Source: CAYXDO01 sp964463485
GTDB lineage: Bacteria; Myxococcota; Kuafuiibacteriia; Kuafuiibacteriales; Kuafuiibacteriaceae
DNA: 15,264 nucleotides
Assembly (NCBI GenBank): GCA_964463485.1
Contig: CAYXDO010000222.1
Coordinates: forward strand, 1-15,264
Direction of reading: 5' to 3'
The position numbers were made by a program, and so were the translations under genes. Below the pieces are notes generated by a model. The model was not told the origin of the DNA. It searched no databases and saw nothing but the letters and a program-made list of their open reading frames with translations. Positions 1 through 7,166 of this stretch are shown here, one piece after another; positions within the stretch are counted from its first letter, which is position 1, and every line of letters starts with the position of its first letter.

Positions 1-1
1 T

Positions 2-103
2 GGTGAACGAGATTCCCGGTGGGAGTATTTGCATACGGAGTGGTTACGCGGGGACCCGGAGCTGGTCAACAGGGATTGGGTGCACGACCAAGTTGCGCGG
101 TAG
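2..103 (+). CDS. 3' end of an unrecognised gene entering from the left
   Basis: The frame from base 2 is open to a TAG at 101-103 and gives 33 residues that include WEYLHTEWLRGDPEL and NRDWVHDQVAR. The mix of aromatic, acidic and hydrophobic residues looks like real protein, whereas the two other forward frames read as low-complexity Arg/Ser/Gly. The start lies outside the window. I do not recognise the family. The hairpin repeat at 131-221 begins 28 bp after the stop, where a 3' end would lie. Confidence 0.45.
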   Translation, partial: GERDSRWEYLHTEWLRGDPELVNRDWVHDQVAR

Positions 104-130
104 ATCGACGATCATCGCTCGGCGCGGGCA

Positions 131-221
131 AACCACAGAGGACACAGAGCAGGGACACGGAGAACACAGAGGATTTTGTCCTTCGTGCCCTCCGTGTTCC
201 TTCTCTGTGCTCTCCGTGGTT
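131..221. repeat. Long imperfect inverted repeat of 'cacagag/cacggag' words
   Basis: The left arm 131-172 pairs with the right arm 180-221 at 33 of 42 positions by eye, around a 7-base loop (attttgt). Both arms start from AACCAC at the outer end and are built from the words CACAGAG and CACGGAG. As RNA this would be a very long hairpin. Similar accacagag-type intergenic palindromes are common dispersed repeats in large environmental bacterial genomes. That link is from memory; copy number cannot be judged from one window. Confidence 0.7.
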
Positions 222-770
222 CAGACGGAGGTTGAGCTGTATCGCCGCAGGTCGGTCGTGCACCGGATTGCATCTCGGCGCTGAGAGAGGTCGCAAGAGG
301 TCCGGGCGCGGCGTCTGTCGGGGATGAGAGCGCTCGCAGGGACTTCGGGAGCGCTCCGGAGCTTGCTGAGAATCTTCGCAGTGGTTCCGGGAGGGAGCCC
401 TCGCCGCCACGAGACGAGCTGCGGGGTCGCCAGGGTCGGCTCGCGGAGCCCTCGAGAGTCATCACAGCCCCGGCGGGACGCGGCGAGGACGTTTTGGGCT
501 TTTCTCTCGCGCCACGGCCGCTCCCGAGCGTCTATCGGGTCCGTGCGCGCTCACGCTCGGGTCGACCACCAGTCATGTTCCCTACACCTCCCGAAGCCTG
601 AGGCTGGGGCCTCGGCGTCGTGGGTCGAGCTTTCGGCCGCAATACAGCACATCCTGGAGCGCGGAGCACCCGAGCCCCGATCGCGGATGCTCAACCGCGT
701 CGTAGAGGCCGTTGGCCCGGACGTGACGTCGTACTCCATGCCACCGTGAGCGACGTTTGCGACGTCAACT
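222..770. other. ~550 bp without a supportable gene
   Basis: Open frames exist on both strands but most translate to Arg/Ser/Pro-rich sequence typical of shadows in GC-rich DNA. The best stretch is + strand about 612-749, ending in TGA at 747-749. Its third positions are GC-rich and it includes ELSAAIQHILERGAPEP, which could be the tail of a decayed gene. No convincing start or family was found. Short GACGT direct repeats (around 720-770) precede the XRE gene and might be regulatory. Confidence 0.4.
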
Positions 771-1079
771 ATGACGAAGCCAGCCGAAGTCATCGACGCC
801 GGAAAGATCGCCAACGACATGCGCGACCGAGGGCTCGACGCGCCTATAAGGACCTGGCGGTCCATCCCGAGCCAGGTCCTCGCTCATAAGCAGAAACTGC
901 GCGACCTCATCGACCGGCACGGCGGCGTCACGCAGGTCGCACGACTGTGCGGCATCCCGCAGCCATCGTTGAGCCGCATGTTGAACTCGGCGTCAATGCC
1001 CCGCCGGAGCACGCTGTACCGCATCGCGAACGCGCTCAAGGTCCCGGAGAGCGACGTCGTGGGCGAATGGATTCGGTGA
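771..1079 (+). CDS. XRE-type helix-turn-helix protein
   Basis: A 102-residue protein. The C-terminal half (about residues 48-98) is a recognisable HTH_XRE fold: GGVTQVARLCGIPQPSLSRM is the classic helix-turn-helix with the recognition helix around PQPSLSRMLN, followed by the usual closing helix with IANALKVP. The N-terminal ~45 residues are charged and unassigned. It starts at ATG 771 with no clear Shine-Dalgarno sequence and ends at TGA 1077-1079, facing the next gene convergently. Such small XRE proteins are often antitoxins or element repressors, but no partner toxin is evident next to it. The fold is sure; the role is inferred only. Confidence 0.8.
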   Translation: MTKPAEVIDAGKIANDMRDRGLDAPIRTWRSIPSQVLAHKQKLRDLIDRHGGVTQVARLCGIPQPSLSRMLNSASMPRRSTLYRIANALKVPESDVVGEWIR

Positions 1080-1101
1080 CGCGCTGTCTTGGCGCGCGCT
1101 C

Positions 1102-1692
1102 TCAGTTGAGAAGCTCGCGGACCGGCGCGATGTGGCCTTGGAGCCGAGCGACCCAGCGAAGCGCGGCTTCACCGCGGCAGGTCGTCGCGACCGTGACGCG
1201 ACCGTCACCGCGCACGACGATGTCCGTCTTCATGCAGCGGCCCCGAACATAGTCCGCATAGAAGTGAAGCGCGCCCCGGACATACTTCATGCTCGCAAAG
1301 AAGTCGTCGAGACCGAATTCGTCGTCGGCCTGGAAGTCCTTCTCCGAGTAGCCTCGGGGCCGTGCGTCTGCGAAGGAGAGCGTCGCCAACACGAAGATGA
1401 AACCGAAAGCTCCCCACTCGACTGTGTCGCAAACCTCGGGGTCGGGCTCCTCGCCTTCGTCAACCTCGTCGCGCATCTGCAGCTCAAGGCGAACAATGGC
1501 CTCTTCGTTGTCGACGGTGGGCTCGACCTTGGACTCAACCATGTCGAACAACACGAGCGTTCCGGTTCGCAGGAGATCGTAGGCTGCAGTTCGAGGCGTC
1601 CGTTCGACCATGCTGGGCACGTAACTTCGCAACGGCGTACGGTCAACACGGCCATGCGGAAGAACGGGCTCGACTGCGGCAAAGGTGGCCAT
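1102..1692 (-). CDS. Hypothetical protein, family not recognised
   Basis: A minus-strand frame of 196 codons from ATG (1690-1692) to TGA (1102-1104). A shorter version from the internal ATG at 1609-1611 (169 residues, starting MVERTPRTAAYDLLRTG) may be the real one, because coding character is weaker upstream of it. The middle is strongly acidic (around EVDEGEEPDPEV), followed by a hydrophobic stretch (WGAFGFIFVLATLSF), then KYVRGALHFYADYVRGRCM and a beta-rich tail. The hydrophobic stretch could be buried rather than membrane-spanning. I know no family for it. Its start overlaps the beginning of the AlbA_2-type fragment on the other strand, so a rearrangement junction may lie near 1690. Confidence 0.6.
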   Translation of the reverse strand: MATFAAVEPVLPHGRVDRTPLRSYVPSMVERTPRTAAYDLLRTGTLVLFDMVESKVEPTVDNEEAIVRLELQMRDEVDEGEEPDPEVCDTVEWGAFGFIFVLATLSFADARPRGYSEKDFQADDEFGLDDFFASMKYVRGALHFYADYVRGRCMKTDIVVRGDGRVTVATTCRGEAALRWVARLQGHIAPVRELLN

Positions 1693-2141
1693 CGTGTCGG
1701 TGTCTCAAGACGCGCTCGTCATCGCGCTGGATAGAGTGCAGAAGCGGAAGGACATCGACCGCGACGTCGTCGCTGGCCTGAAGCGCCGTGGACTCGTCGA
1801 GGGCCGGTTTCCGAACGTGTACGTCGCGGCGAAGGTCGCTGCGGCGACCGACGCGAAAGCCGACCACATCCGCAATCGAGCCTTCGACAAGAACTACTAC
1901 AAACAGCTGATCGTGTCGTATCTAGGGGTCCTACGCGGAGTTCAAGAAGCTCCTCGTCTCGAAGCTCTCCGACACCCTCGACCCGGCCCAAAAGGAGAAG
2001 TACATCGCGAATCTCCTGCAGGAGATGAGGCGCGAGGGCGTCATCGAGCCGCGTGGTCCTCGAAGGAACGCGAAGTGGGTCATCTCTAAGGCTGGCGCGC
2101 GCCACGCCGTTAGTGATGAAGGTGGAGAAGGTCAGCCGTGA
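1685..2141 (+). pseudogene. C-terminal remnant of an AlbA_2/ATP-binding-type protein, frameshifted
   Basis: In frame 1 (from about 1709) the residues ALDRVQKRKDIDRD, LKRRGLVEGRFPN and HIRNRAFDKNYYKQLI match, from memory, the C-terminus of RNA/ATP-binding proteins with an N-terminal AlbA_2 (Schlafen-like) domain. At about 1922-1930 the match jumps to another frame, which continues with YAEFKKLLVSKLSDTLD, YIANLLQEMRREGVIEP and NAKWVISK to TGA 2139-2141. That frame carries a TAG at 1923-1925, so the two halves are separated by an indel. The N-terminal ~400 residues (AlbA_2 and ATPase-like parts) are absent. It is a dead fragment; the family assignment is moderately secure. Confidence 0.65.
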
Positions 2142-2284
2142 AACACAAAGGAAGACCGCGGCTTGGAATCACTAGACCCCGGTCCGTTTAGAGATGGCCG
2201 CAGCAATCGGCGTGGCCTCGATGATCAATGGGCCGAACCTGATGAAGGTCGAGACCTCGCTCGACGGTCACATCGGCGCGACGA

Positions 2285-3211
2285 CTAGAAGATGTCGATC
2301 ATCTTCTTCGCGGCCCGGAGCTTCGCGAGGCTCGTGTACCGAGGTCCCTGCATGGAGCCCGGCGCCGCGTCCCCGAACGGGATCGGTCCTATCGGCAGCG
2401 CGGGTCCTTGAAACACGAGCTTGTACTTCCCTTCGTCGCCGTACGGCTCGATGTGCTCGACTGCGGCGTAATGCGTGATCGCTGAGATCGGGTTCGTCTG
2501 GTACGCCGCGACGTACTTGATTCGCGGCAACATGCCTCCGCCGATCCGAATCGCGTACCACTGCTGCTGACCGATGAAGACCTCCTGGAAGCCGTCGGCT
2601 TGGGCCGGCACCACGAGGGTGTCCTTCTCGCCGCCGGCCTCGGGGCTGGCACTGGCGGAGCCCGTCGGCTGGACTGCAGCGCCGGACACCACCAGGGCCT
2701 TCGGCTTCTCGAACACGCGCACGCCCAACAACGGCAGGGTGCGCAGGACCTCGCGCAGAAAGCCGTGCGTGTCGGCCTTCTCGGCCTCCGTGAGCGCGGG
2801 CTCGCGGGGCTGAACGACATTGTCGAGGTGGCATCGCTTTGCGGCTTGTGCGTGCGTGAGGAGCGAGTGCTCAAGCCACGTCACGTGACCCCGGTTGAGA
2901 CCGCCGTTGCTTGAGACGAACGCGTAGCCCCACTCCCAGAAGTCCTTCGTCGCGAAATGGGACTCGATGCGGTCGCGTACGACCTCGCCTTGCCCGACGT
3001 AGACCATGGGGAGGTCGGCGTCTTCGTTCTCGGCCGCGCCCACCAAGATGTAGACACCCGCTCGACCGAACTCCGCGCGAGCTCGAACGTCAGGCCACGC
3101 GGCGCGCGGGAACGCCACGCCGATGCCGGTCCAGTTCATGCGGTCGACGATCTTCACGCCGTCCGGGTCTCCATGCGGCACGAAGATTCGGATGGTGAAC
3201 GGCTCGGCCAT
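2285..3211 (-). CDS. GIY-YIG nuclease-family protein with extra C-terminal domain
   Basis: A 308-residue protein. Residues about 48-170 carry a GIY-YIG endonuclease core: GVYIL (52-56), VYVGQG (70-75), the Arg-x3-His element RIESH (81-85), LNRGHV before the catalytic-Glu helix WLEHSLL (Glu114), and the closing LLGVRVFE. All expected catalytic positions are visible. A low-complexity linker (about 180-200, Ser/Ala/Glu) leads to a second domain (208-308) with QQQWYAIRIG, KYVAAYQTNPISAITHYA and GPRYTSLAKLRAAKKM. By feel this is a PUA/ASCH-like nucleic-acid-binding module, an inference only. It begins with ATG at 3209-3211 and stops at 2285-2287. Neighbours are a recombinase and other nuclease-like genes, so a role in defence or element biology is plausible. 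Confidence 0.85.
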   Translation of the reverse strand: MAEPFTIRIFVPHGDPDGVKIVDRMNWTGIGVAFPRAAWPDVRARAEFGRAGVYILVGAAENEDADLPMVYVGQGEVVRDRIESHFATKDFWEWGYAFVSSNGGLNRGHVTWLEHSLLTHAQAAKRCHLDNVVQPREPALTEAEKADTHGFLREVLRTLPLLGVRVFEKPKALVVSGAAVQPTGSASASPEAGGEKDTLVVPAQADGFQEVFIGQQQWYAIRIGGGMLPRIKYVAAYQTNPISAITHYAAVEHIEPYGDEGKYKLVFQGPALPIGPIPFGDAAPGSMQGPRYTSLAKLRAAKKMIDIF

Positions 3212-3479
3212 CTAGCTCTCTCCCCGCACGCGCCGGAACGAGGTCGCTCCATGGCAGTCCCCCCACCGGACTCGCCCGCCCAAAGGCGCGTCAATCGACT
3301 TCAGGAAGGCATGACTTGCGAGCTCCTTGGTCATCGGGACGAGGAGCATCACGGCACCGAAGGCGGGCCGCAAGTGCCAAACTGCATGGCGCGTCGTCCT
3401 GGAGCGGCCATGACTTCGGGCGCCTATTCTCCTACAGGCCCAAGCTCGCCGAGTACGCGGCTTGCATCACTCGTCTGCG

Positions 3480-4396
3480 ATGACCGTGAACCTGCCCGCG
3501 GCAAGTTCTGCGACAACGTCGTACCTTTCGAACAAGCGGAGCCCGGCGACACGTGACGCGTACCGTGCGGACCTCGGCGCCTTCGCGCGTTTCCTCGGTG
3601 CAGAGCCCGCGGAGGCCGAGCGGGTTGTACTGCACGCGGGAGTACAACACGTGATCGGGTGGCGCGACCAAATGATCGCCGACGGACTTGCACCGGTGAC
3701 GGTGGCGCGAAGACTGTCGTCGGTCCGTTCGTTCTTCAACTTCGCGAAGTCCATCGGCGCGGTCGCCATGAACCCAGCCGAGCTCGTCGAAGCGCCGCGT
3801 GTCGAAGCCGCACGCCAACGCGCGCCGCACCTCGAAGCCCGCCAGGCCCGCAAGCTCCTCGCCGCGCCCGACATGACTACAAAGCGCGGTCTTCGCGACC
3901 GGGCGCTGCTGGGCGTGCTCGCGTGCTCGGGACTGCGACGCGCGGAGGCGGCCGGTCTACGCGTCGCCGACGTGCGCCAAGAGCCCGCAGGCGTCAGCGT
4001 GACCGTCGATGGCAAGGGCGGCCGTGTACGTACCGTCGATGTCGACCGCGCGACGGCCGACTCGCTCATCGCGTACCTCGCCGCGGACGGTCGTGTACTG
4101 GGTCCGACCAACGCGCCGCTGTTCCGGCCGCTCCGCAACCCCCGCGGCGGCGGCAACCTCGACAAGCACCTTTCGCTTCGCGCCGTGAACGCGATCGTGA
4201 GTGAGCCGACGGCGCGGGTGTGGAGGCCCACGACGGCCCGGTCGCGCCGCACGCGCTCCGACGAACCTACGCGACCGTCGCGCTCGACCGCGGAGCCTCG
4301 TTGGAGACGCTGCGCAGGAGCATGGGCCACGCTGATCTGCGCACGACCGCGAGGTACGATCGCCGGCGCGAGACGACGTTAACCGTGACGTACTAG
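3480..4396 (+). pseudogene. Tyrosine recombinase (XerC/D-like integrase), single-base frameshift
   Basis: From ATG 3480 the frame gives a SAM-like core-binding domain (SPATRDAYRADLGAFARFLG, then VARRLSSVRSFFNFA) and the start of the catalytic domain with the first Arg (CSGLRRAEAAGL) and the Lys beta-hairpin (GKGGRVRTVDV). After NAIVSE (about 4205) the match moves to another frame, which reads APHALRRTYATVAL and SMGHADLRTTARYDR, supplying HxxR, the GH and the nucleophile Tyr, to TAG 4394-4396. Restoring one G near 4205 would rejoin everything into ~305 residues, normal for the family. A further in-frame ATG lies at 3462. The ATG at 3480 overlaps a TGA (3481-3483) that ends an upstream frame containing RLFSYRPKLAEYAACITRLR. 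It is a recent mutation or a sequencing error. Confidence 0.8.
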
Positions 4397-4406
4397 GGCT
4401 GCTCGA

Positions 4407-5126
4407 CTACACACCGAACTGCGCCAGGAAGGAGCGGATGCCCATGATCATTGGCTGCACCTGACCGGAAGGAACCTTCGCAGGCTCACCGTGCGCAGCG
4501 GAGTTTCGGAGCCGGCCCCAACTGTCGATCAGGCCCCACTGGTTTGTGTCGAAGACGCTCGCTTTCCGAAGGGCCTCATTGAGAGTGCTCAAGGACGACT
4601 TCGCGGGGGGAGGCACGTTGTGCTTCGCGAGGAGCTTCCGAAGGGCGTCCTCAAGCACCGCTCCAGCGAGCACCGTCGCGGCAACCTTCAGTGGATCGGG
4701 CATCGACGGATCCTCGGCAAGCAAGGACTCGGCTTGCTCAAGGAAGTCGGAGTGGACCGCGCGTCGAATCGTCCCCTCTATGTCCTCAAGGAGGCCCGTG
4801 TGGAGATGCGCCTTGAAGCCCGCCATCGCGCCCTTCGCCCGCTCAAAGAGGTACCAGTCTTGGTCGCCCTTCTTCCCCGCCTTCTGCAACGTCTCGACGT
4901 CGTGGATGAAGGAAGAGCTGGGAGCATGTTTGCGGAGTAGGGAAAGCGACCGCGCAGTCCACTCGCCGAGCTGCGTACTCGCGGCCGGATCGACGAAGCC
5001 TGTTGGATACGGTGCACAGGGGGCGCCGTCGAACTGGTTGTGGCTGGAGCTGCCCTGCGGGATTTGACTCCCGAGAGCATCGAGCGCGGTAAGCTCCGCC
5101 GTGATCCTGGTCTTGATGTCGCTCAC
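4407..5126 (-). CDS. HEPN-like protein with RNxxxH motif
   Basis: A 239-residue protein starting at GTG (5124-5126), with an AAAGG 4 nt upstream. The N-terminal ~130 residues are of unknown type. The C-terminal helical region has AGAVLEDALRKLLAKH (154-169), then LNEALRKA, and WGRLRNSAAHGE, where Arg207-Asn-x3-His212 matches the Rx4-6H catalytic signature of HEPN ribonuclease/abortive-infection domains. The residues around it (Glu-rich first helix, RN...H at the last helix) follow the usual HEPN order. HEPN proteins are known as toxins, Abi effectors and RNases. Here the gene is divergent from an Mrr-like endonuclease 120 bp away, which suggests a shared defensive context. The motif is seen; the activity is inferred. 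Confidence 0.7.
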   Translation of the reverse strand: MSDIKTRITAELTALDALGSQIPQGSSSHNQFDGAPCAPYPTGFVDPAASTQLGEWTARSLSLLRKHAPSSSFIHDVETLQKAGKKGDQDWYLFERAKGAMAGFKAHLHTGLLEDIEGTIRRAVHSDFLEQAESLLAEDPSMPDPLKVAATVLAGAVLEDALRKLLAKHNVPPPAKSSLSTLNEALRKASVFDTNQWGLIDSWGRLRNSAAHGEPAKVPSGQVQPMIMGIRSFLAQFGV

Positions 5127-5246
5127 CGAGCCTTTGGTACCAGCGATGATGCGGCCACGAAAGCAACGAGTTCAGGGAACAGCGATTACGTGAACTCGGC
5201 CTCGGGGCCTTTCGTGCAGGCGCTGACGTGACGTACCCTGCCGCCT
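5127..5246. promoter_or_regulatory. Divergent intergenic region with an 8-bp inverted repeat
   Basis: This 120-bp spacer separates the start codons of the HEPN-like gene (-) and the Mrr-like gene (+), so both promoters should lie here. It contains a perfect inverted repeat CGAGTTCA (5167-5174) and TGAACTCG (5191-5198), separated by 16 bp. The half-site centres are 24 bp apart. This may be an operator serving both genes. No clear -35/-10 pair stands out. Confidence 0.5.
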
Positions 5247-6281
5247 ATGAAGAGGTACGTGGCGGTCCGTTCGAGCTCCGAACATCGCGACGCTGTGTGG
5301 CAGGAATTTCGAGAAGGCCGCATGCGGCAGGGGTGGGGCTATCTGGCCCGTCAGGACCTTCGGCTCATCCGTGCCAAGCTCGCCGAAAAGAAGCCGCTCG
5401 ATGACCAGGAGATCGAAGCTTGGCGCAACCGACGCCTCCTCGACACGGAGCCAGACGGGCTGAAGACCGGCGACGTCGTGATGATGCCGAATCTCGCGGC
5501 CTACGGCACGTGGGTCTTCGGACGCGTCGTGGAAGGCGGCTACAAGTTCGACCCGCTGCACGTGTCCGTCGCCTGGGGAGACGGGTTCGACTTCGCGCAT
5601 CTTGTTCCCGTCGAGCCCGTTCGTACGCCGGCCGGCGAGGTCGGTCTGGTACACCCGGACTGCGCATGGTCAGACGCTCGACTGCGCACGTCGGCGAAGT
5701 GTCGCTCGCGCACGTGGTCGCTCGACTGGCTGGCGCGAGCAGTCGAGCGCCTCGTCGGCGCGGTCGAGACCGGCAAGCCCACCCACCATCCGCAGGCCGC
5801 TGACGCGAAGCTCGTCTCGTTGCAGTCGGCCCTGACCGACGCCGCGTGGCGCGGCATCCAGGAGCGCTACCAGGCCGCTGAGTTGGAGTCTCTTACCGGC
5901 CGGCTCTTCGCCCGCATCTATGCACGCGACGGCGAGGGCGCCCGCGTCGACGCCACGGGCGGGCGCAATGAGAACGGCGCGGACCTCATCGTCTTCAGCC
6001 AGGACGCCCTGGGCATCGAGTACAAGGTCGGTGTTCAAGTGAAGAACTTCCAGGGAGTACATGACGACGCCGGCGCGCTGGACCAGATCAAGACGGCCCG
6101 CGCGCGCCACCGCATCGACGCGGGCGTCGTGCTGACGACCGCAGACGAGACGAGCGACGCCTTCGAGAAGCGCCGCGAAGCTCTAGAGTCCGAACTCGGC
6201 ATCGACATCAAGGTCATCAGGCGGGCCGAATTCCTGTCCTTGGTGCTGGCTCACCTCGGTCCGGAAGTCTCCGCGACCTAG
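5247..6281 (+). CDS. Mrr-like PD-(D/E)XK restriction endonuclease
   Basis: A 344-residue protein from ATG 5247 to TAG 6279-6281. The C-terminal part (about 208-335) is an Mrr-type nuclease: a leading helix ELESLTGRLFARIY, then ATGGRNENGADLIVF with the metal-binding Asp246, and YKVGVQVKNFQG with Gln264-x-Lys266. The sheet then continues with GVVLTTADETSDAF and a closing helix. The N-terminal ~170 residues (RQGWGYLARQDLRLI, GDVVMMPNLAAYGTWVFGRV) resemble a separate target-recognition module of beta-rich character, not a canonical Mrr winged helix. No methyltransferase is nearby, which suits a modification-dependent or Abi-type nuclease. The gene is divergent from the HEPN-like gene. The nuclease fold is well supported; target specificity is unknown. 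Confidence 0.85.
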   Translation: MKRYVAVRSSSEHRDAVWQEFREGRMRQGWGYLARQDLRLIRAKLAEKKPLDDQEIEAWRNRRLLDTEPDGLKTGDVVMMPNLAAYGTWVFGRVVEGGYKFDPLHVSVAWGDGFDFAHLVPVEPVRTPAGEVGLVHPDCAWSDARLRTSAKCRSRTWSLDWLARAVERLVGAVETGKPTHHPQAADAKLVSLQSALTDAAWRGIQERYQAAELESLTGRLFARIYARDGEGARVDATGGRNENGADLIVFSQDALGIEYKVGVQVKNFQGVHDDAGALDQIKTARARHRIDAGVVLTTADETSDAFEKRREALESELGIDIKVIRRAEFLSLVLAHLGPEVSAT

Positions 6282-6389
6282 ACCGACGTCCTCGACGCCG
6301 TCGCCGAGCTCCTCAACGCGCGCGGCCGCGGTACACGCTGGCACCCGACGACGGTGGCCCGCGTCCTGCGACGCCTGGCCGCAGCGTAG
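6282..6389 (+). pseudogene. C-terminal scrap of a resolvase/serine recombinase
   Basis: Directly after the TAG of the Mrr-like gene, and in the same frame, 35 codons read DVLDAVAELLNARGRGTRWHPTTVARVLRRL before TAG 6387-6389. The pattern AELLNARG...RWHPTTVARVLRR is the C-terminal helix-turn-helix region of small serine recombinases. No catalytic domain precedes it. It could be a real relic, or a rarely read extension of the endonuclease if the stop is an error. The relic is more likely, because the nuclease fold is already complete upstream. Confidence 0.5.
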
Positions 6390-6508
6390 CGCGGGGCCGT
6401 CCGGCCTGCGTCGTTGGAGTTGGCGTGGGTACGTGGGCCTCGTCGGGCCACCTCACAGGTTCTCGCGTTATACTCGGCCGCGGCCCAGTTCGCGGGCCAC
6501 AACATCGT

Positions 6509-6930
6509 TCACCCGTTCGCGAGCCCGCCGAACGCTTTGTCGTTGGGGGGACCGAACATCGAGGCGTAGGGCCGAGTGAATCTCACGATTGCCGCCGGCT
6601 CAGCCGAGTCGGGTCCGACCACTCGTACCGTCGGCCCGTCCCCGCCGATGGGCGTCTCCTCGACGAAGTACACCACGAGAAGGTCGCCTTCGGTCGCCAA
6701 CATCATCGGACATGGAGCTCCAACGCCGCTCTGCAGTAGGTCATGGAGCTCGACGACCCTGTCGCGTTCATGGATGGCGTACATCTGAAGCTCGGGCCAC
6801 CCGAACGTCTTGGCAGGTCGCCACGGTCCGTGGCCTCTGAGCGCACGTGGCTCGATTGCCGCAGCATCTCCCAGCCGTAGGTCCCGCTCATCGATGGTGC
6901 GTCGGGTCCGCCTCTCTGCGGCAGAGGTTC
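6509..6930 (-). pseudogene. C-terminally truncated conserved hypothetical protein ('FGPPND' family)
   Basis: The minus strand reads FGWPELQMYAIHERDRVVEL, DLLVVYFVEETP, TVRVVGPDSAEPAAIVRF and YASMFGPPNDKAFGG, then meets a stop at about 6509. From memory, a family of uncharacterised bacterial proteins has FGPPNDE followed by GHPLxxRGL and a further ~60 residues with conserved Trp and His. Here that second half is missing straight after the Gly-Gly, so the protein ends within its most conserved segment. The N-terminus is also unclear: the open frame extends to 7018 but becomes Arg-rich upstream of about 6900. A frame starting MSGTYGWEML at 6889-6891 is in a different register. No function is known to me. 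Confidence 0.45.
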
Positions 6931-6945
6931 GCGCCGCGGTGCCGT

Positions 6946-7140
6946 TCAAAAGTCGTTGAGCTCGCTGAGCTTGCGACCGCCTTCGCGGGGCGGCATGTCG
7001 TCGGCAAAGACGCGCCAACGGACCGCCATGTCTGGCTCGTGAAGGCGCCGGTGAAGGTTGGGCGTCATTGCGTAGGTCAGCTCACGGAAGACCTGGTCGG
7101 AAAGCACCTCGACGCTCTGCTGAGGGAACAACGGGACCAT
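6946..7140 (-). CDS. Possible small minus-strand fragment, unknown
   Basis: A 64-codon frame from ATG (7138-7140) reads SVEVLSDQVFRELTYAMTPN, HRRLHEPDMAVRWRVF, ADDMPPREGGRKL and ends LSELNDF. Its third codon positions are richer in G/C than those of the overlapping + frame, which is why I prefer this strand. The same frame stays open a little further upstream until it meets the serine recombinase fragment (7167 on), so it may be the tail of a longer gene cut off there. Family unknown. It lies just upstream of another minus-strand fragment (6509-6930). Confidence 0.3.
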   Translation of the reverse strand: MVPLFPQQSVEVLSDQVFRELTYAMTPNLHRRLHEPDMAVRWRVFADDMPPREGGRKLSELNDF

Positions 7141-7166
7141 GCTCTGGAAGCTCCAGCACCGCCTTG

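Noticed and set aside
324..749. 141-codon + strand frame
   Set aside because: Most of it is Arg/Ser-rich; only the last ~45 codons look coding and no start fits. Mentioned in the non-coding entry.
2194..2478. + strand frame beginning MAAAIGVASMINGPNL
   Set aside because: Only the first ~30 codons look protein-like; the rest is Arg/Ser-rich and antisense to the GIY-YIG gene. At best a small relic between 2194 and 2284.
6469..6474. TATACT as a -10 promoter box
   Set aside because: No -35 element at proper distance and no downstream + strand gene start.
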